64,000 bases of DNA from Rhizophlyctis rosea. Taxonomy: Eukaryota; Chytridiomycota; Chytridiomycetes; Rhizophlyctidales; Rhizophlyctidaceae. The stretch's first letter is position 1; each line of letters begins with the position of its first letter. A program made the translations under genes and the position numbers. Below are positions 45,979 through 53,106 of this stretch, one piece after another. Below the pieces are notes generated by a model, which was given only the letters and a program-made list of their open reading frames with translations, ran no database searches and had not been told where the DNA came from. The stretch lies in the NCBI GenBank assembly GCA_027596075.1, contig JADGJC010000130.1, forward strand, positions 42,409 to 106,408, read 5' to 3'.

Positions 45979-46510
45979 ATGTTCAACCGAAAGAAAAATC
46001 TTGTGCATCCGATGATGGGGCTCATGGACAACGCAGCGGCGGGCAAAGCGCCGACACCCCAAGCAAACGTATCGAACAGGAACAACAACAACGTCGTCAA
46101 TGGCATCCCGATCAGCAACGAGTCTGATGCAACAGTGGTCATCACGGTTTTGGGCAACGATGGGAAGACTGGGAAGACTGGGCAGCCGGTGGATCTCTCT
46201 AACACCAACTACAAAGTGATTGGGAATGGGTCTTTTAGGGTCGTGTTCCAGGCAAAGATCATTGACACGGGAGAGTACGGAGCAATCAAGAAAGTTTTGC
46301 AGGACAATCTGTTCAAGGTAAGAACCGGCTCGAGCACGCAATCATCAACATATGGGACTTATGGACTTCCACTTAGAATTGCGAACTACACATCGTGCAC
46401 CTGGTATCACATTCCAACATCGTCGCCCTCAAGTATTATTTCTACTCGCACTGTTAGGAGAGACGAAGTGTGCAGGAGTTTCTGCAATTCTTTGCTTGAG
46501 AGGTAAGTCT
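45979..46510 (+). pseudogene. GSK3-type kinase gene fragment
   Basis: Exon 45979-46317 begins with ATG and encodes a Q/N-containing leader, then the start of a glycogen synthase kinase 3 domain: TVLGNDGKTGKTGQPVDL, YKVIGNGSFRVVFQAKI, AIKKVLQD. The ATP-binding lysine is kept but the glycine loop has R for the last G (GNGSFR). After a GTAAGA intron, exon 2 (from 46377) reads NCELHIVHLVSHSNIVALKY, YFYSHC, then TAG. The family's NREL is altered to NCEL. Remnants in another frame (DEVCRSF) follow. All of the C-lobe is missing. It is a genomic copy with its intron. Confidence 0.8.
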
Positions 46511-46689
46511 TCTCATCGTATCTGATGATGCTGGACACATGTGCTCATCACATCATTCTATGATTAAGCTGAACACAGAGCGCAATGAGATTACGGATCT
46601 GTTCAAGGGAGCAAAATGTGAAGCGGTATGTGGATTTGTGCTGTTTTCAGGGTGCTACCTTTGGTACATGTAAGATATACTGATTTGTT

Positions 46690-47220
46690 TGCATGACTTA
46701 GATCGTTGACGTACGGGTTATCTGCGTACAAGGCAGTCTAGCACCGACGTCCGAACATCGGACCAGATATGAACAACCCAACGAGTCCAATGTTGCCAAG
46801 AGATCCGGCATGAGGACGCATTCTGCGGTTGGTGTCTTCTCCTTACCCCTTGCGCAACAGTTCACCATACGAACGTTTCAGTCTTCACCAATTCACTAAT
46901 GTACCAATCCTCCTCTCTCCAAGACCTGACATAGTCCGACCTTGAAGACATCGAAACCTGGCCCGCTTCCCCACGCGCTTTTTGGCTCCAAAGTCACGTC
47001 CGAATTCAACCACCTCAACTCCCTCACCCTCATCGCGCGCGCCCACCAGCTCGTGCAGGAAGGTTACAAGTACATGTTCCCCGACGAGAACCTCGTCACG
47101 GTATGGTGCGCGCCGAATTACTGTTAGAGGTGGGAATGTCGCGAGTATTATGGCTATACAGGGGGGGACGCAGGTCGATGAGCAGAGCTTCAAGATCTTA
47201 TCAGTACCCCGTATTTCTTG
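46690..47220 (+). pseudogene. PP2A/PP4/PP6-type phosphatase catalytic subunit fragment
   Basis: Decayed text IVDVRVICVQGSLAP stands for the family's IIDGRVLCVHGGLSP near 46702-46746. Then come [14 protein letters not shown] in one frame and [16 protein letters not shown] in another. Next is [15 protein letters not shown] and [10 protein letters not shown], followed by a stop and frameshift where YRCGNVASIM should follow; GNVASIMA continues in the next frame. These are the C-terminal signatures of PP2A-like serine/threonine phosphatases, closest in wording to PP6/SIT4. At least three frame breaks are present. The first half with the metal-binding GDxHG and GNHE motifs is absent. Confidence 0.8.
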
Positions 47221-47978
47221 TAGGGGGTTGTGGTGGGTGGGTGTTGGGTCGATGTGTGTGATGGTAGGGGTGACGGCTTACGTTATATATTTGCAAGGTG
47301 GGGGAGATAAGCTATCTTACGTTATGAGGTTGTGTACTTTGTTTTAGTCTCTATTTTGTATGATATTGGTTTGGTCGAAAAAGATGATATTGATATGGCA
47401 TAATTGTCAAAAAGATGGTGCATAGTCCATTCTTAGTTGGAGATTCGGCTGCAGTTCGAATCGCCAATTGGACGGCGGTTGGTCGAGGACATTGGTTAAC
47501 GCCATCTCCAAAAGAACGTGCTGTTCTTCTACACTGAAATACTCGGTAACATGCAAAGTTATGTCAGTGGCATTGGACGATGAAGATAGAATCAGGGGGG
47601 CTGACGTCACGAGAAAAGGTAGGAATAAGGTTCAATTACTTATCTTCATTGTTGGACGGATTGCCTACACCAATATACAGCAGCATATCTCCCATGGATG
47701 GGGGCAACGGACAGCTTGTTGTTAAATCATGTCTGAGTGCTGTCGATATGCGGCTACTGCTAAGCAAGCATCCGGTCCGTTAGTGAGGTTGATGAGGGGA
47801 CGGGCGAGGATTCAAGTTTTACTCAGTCATTCTATTGGGTTGGAAGCAGCGGAGTGATTTAGTAATTGTGATGATGGGAGTGCTTCGGTGGCGAGTTTGG
47901 GGAGTGATGTTAATGAAGGGGTTTTTTTTCTCGTACCTATGTTTGTCCTTCCAACGGTGAATTGTAGAAATCAATGTA
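47221..47978. other. Intergenic, nothing supported
   Basis: Short frames on both strands without motifs. Confidence 0.4.
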
Positions 47979-48285
47979 TCGGCATCTTAACTAGAAAAGC
48001 ATGTCATGCCCGATTTGGAGGCATATGGATTGCAGTCGTGAAGTCAATTCACAGGCAACTTAATTCGAAGCCTGATGTTGAGGCATATGGATTGCAGTTA
48101 TGGACAATGTGTGGTGCGGGAACCGTCAATGAAGGTCCACGCATGCAAGGAAATGAAGTGAATTCACCGGCATCTTAAGTTGAAGAGGATGTCATCCCCG
48201 ATGTTGAGGCATATGGATTGCAGTTATGGACAATGTGTGGTGCGGAACCGTCAATGAAGGTCACCGCATGCAAGGAAATGAAGGG
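47979..48285 (+). repeat. Minisatellite-like tandem array, about 118-bp unit
   Basis: Three units share GAGGCATATGGATTGCAGT. Units 2 and 3 also share TTATGGACAATGTGTGGTGC and CATGCAAGGAAATGAAG. Unit 1 lacks the inner part. The array ends against the SINE-like element at 48288. Confidence 0.8.
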
Positions 48286-48287
48286 GG

Positions 48288-48396
48288 AAAAAAAAAGGCT
48301 CACGGGTCCAACTGAGGGATTCAAACCCAGGCTTCTCGATCATGCGAGCGTGTCTGGCAACGAAGTCCAACCTGCTACCCACTGCGCGATGAGCCA
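48288..48396 (-). repeat. tRNA-derived SINE-like element (type B), copy 2
   Basis: On the minus strand, GGCTCA (complement of 48390-48395) can pair with TGAGCC (complement of 48297-48302) as an acceptor-like stem. Between them are an A-box region GCGCAGTGGGTAGC, an anticodon-arm-like TTGG...CCAG, a variable-arm hairpin CTCG-CATGAT-CGAG and a B-box GGGTTTGAATCCC. A run of nine T follows directly (complement of 48288-48296). The extra 12 or so nt between the T-arm and the acceptor argue against a working tRNA. It is nearly identical, inverted, to 49642-49765. Confidence 0.65.
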
Positions 48397-49641
48397 ATTA
48401 CACAATCGAAACAACGCGCGATTTACTTCTCAATCAAACCCGTAACGTATTCCCCAGGGTCCATCAGCCAAGTCGAGTGGCGCAGGAATGTGGCACAGTC
48501 ATAACAATCTTCGGATCCAACGATGGAAGTTGAACTTTTCCTGTAGCTTCCTGTTCAATACTTTGGAGAAGGACCGTGGACAGTGTAGACGCTATGTACA
48601 CAGAGACGCGAGGCAATTGAACCAAACCCAACCTGAGCGTCATGAAATTCATGAGTGGTCCAAATGGCCTGGTTAGCGCAACATCACGGTTGAGTGAACA
48701 CTCTGCCAGGACCGTTCGCCGCTTCTGAGCTGTTCAACTCCGATTTCTGAAGTCACAAAACCTCTGAAGGTCTTCGCGCTCGGATCGATTTTGTGGTCCG
48801 GTAAGCAGGTAATTGCTAACAGTTGCTTCCGCGCATTGACTCGATTGTAAACAATTTCTTGCGATGTTGTGAGTGGTCAGCACCAGATCGATGTCAGGGG
48901 CAAATCTCTCAAAGACGTCCACGGATAATGGTCGGTTGAAGCCGAAGACGTTGACATGAATTCGTCAAATAAGTGTGGTCATTTTTTGCATCATTATGCA
49001 CGCGGAAATCATCCATGCCCCCCAGTACAGCAAGGCGGAGGTTTGGGGAGCTCCTCAATGTGGGTGGGCAAGTTCATCACCTTCTTCTCAAATTTGAAGG
49101 TCTCCATTTCGAGGTGATGCATACACGGCAGACATGAATAGAATCAATATTTGTGCCACCTTCTTGACCGTGCCCAATTTGAATCACTTGATGGGTGTTT
49201 GGATTCACGTGTCAGTGTGTTTGATTCCCAAATGTGATCGGCGGTGGATGTGAACGTTCAGGCCTCTTCGTTATCACACAATGCGGAGAGTTCACAGACT
49301 CGCAAGGGCTACTGGGGTGGCATGAGTCTCGTTGATATATTCATGTCGTCGGCTAAAAAAGTGAAAACAATGGTGGTTTCCGGAAATTTCCAAGGGGACT
49401 TGGGCAATACCTGCTGCTGTAACATCAAGTAAAATCCCCCCAAACCCAGCAAAGGGCGGAGAAGAGAATGGGAAGTTTAAAGATTGTGATGAATCCGACT
49501 GTTGAGGGCGAAGGGTTGAGACTCCACTCGTGTCCACTGAACCCCAAAGTGGCACAGTCATAATAAGGCTGTGTCAAGTGCTGACCAATCCGTTTTGGCC
49601 AGTTAGGGACAGTATTAAGTTACGGGTTTCAGTTTTCAGTA
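48397..49641. other. Intergenic between two inverted SINE-like copies
   Basis: GTGGCACAGTCATAA occurs upstream of both SINE-like copies, on the same strand at 48499 and 49551. No gene is supported. Confidence 0.4.
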
Positions 49642-49765
49642 CGAGTCATGGCGCAGTGGGTAGCAGGTTGGATGTCGTTACCAGAGACGCTCGCATGATC
49701 GAGAAGCCTGGGTTTGAATCCCTCAGTTGGACCCTCATGATTCTTTTGATTTTTGTTTTTTTGCA
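49642..49765 (+). repeat. tRNA-derived SINE-like element (type B), copy 3
   Basis: A-box GCGCAGTGGGTAGC near 49651, hairpin CTCGCATGATCGAG, B-box GGGTTTGAATCCC (49710-49722), T-runs from 49750. The end stem (GAGTCATG with CTCATGATTC) has diverged from copy 2 but can still pair with G-T wobbles. It shares about 85 nt of near identity with copy 2. Confidence 0.65.
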
Positions 49766-50472
49766 TACGAACATCCAAAGGACCCTCATGTTCTTTTCCT
49801 TTTTTGATTCTGCATGCAAACATAGAAAATGTATTCAAATATATGCGCTTTTTGGCAATATTCGAACCTCTTCCAAGGCCTTCCGTTGATATACCCAACT
49901 GCACGGCTGTCAACTCTGCGAGTTGGGAATTACCATCTAATGCGGAATTCTGTATTCCCTACCCATGGAAAGTTTTCACAATGCAGTTCCTTTCAAGCGG
50001 TATGTTGTAATATGTGGCAGCAACCGAATCATGGCATGGAAAAGACGCAGGGTCGGTCAGCAACGAGTCAAATGCAATGGGCGCGGATGGAAAATGGGCC
50101 TCAGCCACTGTCATTACTGACGATGCAGTTTCTAAGTTCGATCCCCGCAGATTGCGAGGTGATCAAAGTCGCGATAAACTCTTCAACATCTGCACCGTGC
50201 CACTTTTCATCGAGGACCAGCACCACTTGACCGCAAAAAGCAATCCGTCATGACATAATGCCACGCGTACGTGCCCCCTTTTGCGCGTTCTGGGCCCAAG
50301 GATGAGATTCCTTAGCTCAGGCGGGAATTGAGGGGCAAGTCAAAGCTATCAACCAGCCGCGCCCACAAGATTTGGGTCGGGGCGTCACTGGGGTCCCTCA
50401 CGATTATAGTACCAAACTGCGTAGTGCGAACGCATAGTTGCATTGGGGGGGATTGTGTTGCAAAAAGGGGAA
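49766..50472. other. Intergenic upstream of novel-family copy 3
   Basis: No recognisable domain A exon of the novel family is found here, although copies 1 and 2 have one. Confidence 0.4.
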
Positions 50473-51771
50473 ATGGAGCCCCGCCATCAAGTCCTTGTTG
50501 ACGTGCCAAGTCATTTGCGAGGGTGGACAGTCCACAAGATCCGTGATTGCAAGGACAGCGCCTATATCAAGATTGAAGGGCATCGGACTGCCCGCGGTGA
50601 CACGATCCTAGAGCGGATCACAAAGTCATATGGCCTGTACCGCTACAAGGAAGAGGGAGACGAGATCGAACTGCGGCATCCAACAGATGATAATAAGGTG
50701 TTTGAAGCGGGAGAGGAATTTGCCACCGAGTGGAAGTCGGTCCCCAAGACAGAGCCAAGGTGAGACATCACTACTCGTGGTTTGACATATGGTTAGGTAT
50801 CTCAGTATGACTTCCCATCAGCCATACGCGAGTTTTATGACGTTCCACGGCAGTCGGCAGTATCGGATACATAATGACGGAAATCCGGTGGATGACTCGG
50901 GTGACGATGACAATGAGCCACAGCGAGAGTTCGTATCAGACAATTGATATTTTCCCATTCTCGCCGTCATCGTCAACTTTGAGTAGGTTTACTAACAAGC
51001 TGAAATAGGCCGCGCAAGCGGAAGTTCGATGGCCAAGGCACGCAGCAATTTGCTCCCTCCTCAACCTCGACACAAGCGAATCCTGCAAAACGACAGCGTA
51101 CCAACAACCAGCAACAACCACCACCATCAACCCACTCGCAACTTCCTACTCACTCCGCTCGCGGTAGAGGGCGCGGACGTCAACCTACAACAACCTCCCA
51201 CCAGCACCAACAACAACAGCAACAACACGCACAACAAAACCAGCAGCACTACCCATCACACGCGCAACAGCACCACCACTCATACCCAATTCCGGGAGTA
51301 GGAAATGCATTCTACTTCTCAGGCGTTCAATCTTTCTTCGCGCCCAACTACACAGCAGCATTCTATCCCTCCTCCGCCTACGTACCTTCAACTTATTGGA
51401 CGACCACCGCATATCCACCTCCATGGGCGGCCCCAACCCCTCCACAACCGACTCCCTCCACCCAACCCGCAACCCCCGCCCAATCCGCTCCCTCCGGGCC
51501 CTCCGTGCTCGAACTATTGAAAAATGCGTATGGATCAGACGATGAGGACGACACCGCAGCACCACCTCCCTCCTCGCAACCGCCCACCACACCCACGACG
51601 GCCCCGCCCTCCTCCTCCTCCACTACGGCTCACGCCGCCGTCGCAGCAGAACCAGCTGCAGCCTCCACCACTCAAAGTACCACCAACAGCGGGAAGAGCA
51701 ATACTGTAGATGGGACCAACATTCCAAACCCACCTCCAAACCCTCAATCCCCGCCAACGGCCGACGAATAG
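50473..51771 (+). CDS. Novel nuclear-looking family, copy 3 (domain A missing)
   Basis: Exons 50473-50759, 50806-50928, 51009-51771; 390 aa. The acceptor at 50805 (CTCAG) was preferred to the one at 50821, which gives a stop. It starts MEPRHQVLVDVPSHLRG, which may be a remnant of domain A's first strand, then goes straight into domain B: AYIKIEGHRTARGDTILERI, TKSYGLYRY, DEIELRHPTDD. Next are FHGSRQYRIHNDG, an acidic SGDDDNE and PRKRKF. A long H/Q/N/P/S-rich tail ends near an acidic SDDEDD. The second intron has the same phase (2) as in copies 1 and 2 but an unusual GTTCGT donor. The frame is intact. Function is unknown; the order of parts suggests the same role as copy 1 with a shortened N-terminus. 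Confidence 0.7.
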
Positions 51772-52350
51772 TGGTGATACTCGTCTCAACATCCCGTGAA
51801 ACAAATGCCTCACACGCGGATGCACTCGTATAGTATAGGACTTGGCTTTTCATTCTTCCTTTCCCTATTTTCTTTTCTTCTTTCTTTTTCATAGCTTAGT
51901 ACACAGTCTTTAGAACAATATCGTTCTGTACAGTAGTCTTCCTTCTTCCTTTTTCTTCTTTCTTCTTCTCTCTTTTCCGTCCTCCTCATCCCGTCATAGC
52001 AGTCGCGCATTCGGGCTCTTTCCACGTCCGGATAGTGCATGGCGGGCGGTGCTGGATCGGGTATCAGTTGAATCTGTAGACGTATGTGGTGTGTATCATA
52101 GGGCTAGCACCATTTTGCAGTGAGCTGGTGGGGACGTTCATCCACCTTGAATGGTGCTTTGTTTGTATGTATGTATGTTTTCGGTTGATGGCGGGGAGGG
52201 TTCGGGGTTTGTGCATAGTATAGTGGTCGGATCGAGATAGGTAGTGGATTCATGGGGGACTTACGTTTGGTGGTTTTTCTTTAGCTTATCTTTTACAGTA
52301 TGCTGATGGGTTATTCCCACTTCGGAGGGATGGCGTGGGAGGGTTAGTTC
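51772..52350 (+). repeat. Duplicated 3' flank, copy 2
   Basis: Matches 39.88-40.41 kb over about 500 bp of non-coding DNA (GCTTAGT, GGATCGGGTATCAGTTG, GTGTATCATA, CATAGTATAGTGG, GCTGATGGGTTATTCC). It includes a (TGTA)n tract near 52163-52178 that the other copy lacks. Confidence 0.75.
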
Positions 52351-52712
52351 GGAGAGAGTATGTAGTATTTCCGTAGTATCGTTTCATCTCTTTGATTTTT
52401 CTGTTTCTTTTTTCGTTTTCTGTTTTTCGTTCCTTTTTTTTTTCTTTCGAATAGTATCTGTGTTCTTTCTGTCTTTCAAATGTACGCATTTGTTGACTGA
52501 GTGGACGAGCAGAAGCCACGTCTACGCGGCGCATTGTCGACCGACCACACGCCTCACGGAGTTACACAAAGGAGCGGAGCGGGTGGGGAAGAATACGTTC
52601 TTCCGCTTTCCAGCCAACGAGACCCCCGAAGAACCGAACTTCAAGCTGCTGCCGAAGTTCACACCTGATCATGCTACATCACCACGATGGACATGAAACA
52701 CCGGTCTGGGGG
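52351..52712 (+). other. Pyrimidine-rich DNA and a short open frame
   Basis: T-rich tract at 52390-52450, then a frame to 52696 reading ERVGKNTFFRFPANETPEEP; no family recognised. It may be the end of a broken gene that includes repeat R. Confidence 0.3.
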
Positions 52713-52805
52713 TTGAAGGAAGCGTATGATGGTTTCGTCCGGCAGCGGTTGCCCTTTGCGGATGGACGGGACGCGTCAGCAGGACGTTTGAAGAAGGATG
52801 ATAAG
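52713..52805 (+). repeat. Dispersed repeat R, copy 3
   Basis: GAAGGAAGCGTATGATGGTT through TTGCCCTTTGCGGATGGACG to GACGCGTCAGCAGGACGTTTG. Best preserved of the three. Its frame reads VWGLKEAYDGFVRQRLPFAD, which might be coding. Confidence 0.5.
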
Positions 52806-53106
52806 GTAGTGATGAATTCAATCACAACACTCTGCATTGTCGTGCAGCTTCATGCCCAACGTGTAGGAAGGGGACAAACAATTGCAAGTACAAGACGAAA
52901 TCAGCTTCCATCATGATACATGACGAAGCCAGACAAACACAGGTCCACAGAAAATACACAGTGAAATAGGTTTCAGAAAACGATAACTCTATGTTACAAA
53001 AACACACAAACGATGCTTTGATAAAAAAAGACAGAGGAACAGACGGACATGGGATGGAATGGGAAAGGACGGGGAAATAAAACGCTAAACAAGACTAACC
53101 AACCCC

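Noticed and set aside
5440..47220. Processed (retro-) pseudogenes
   Set aside because: The eIF2-alpha, STE20, helicase, SAPS and GSK3 pieces keep GT-AG introns and none has a poly-A end.
47979..48285. CRISPR-like array
   Set aside because: Only three direct units of about 118 bp with no unique spacers, in a eukaryotic setting; a minisatellite fits.
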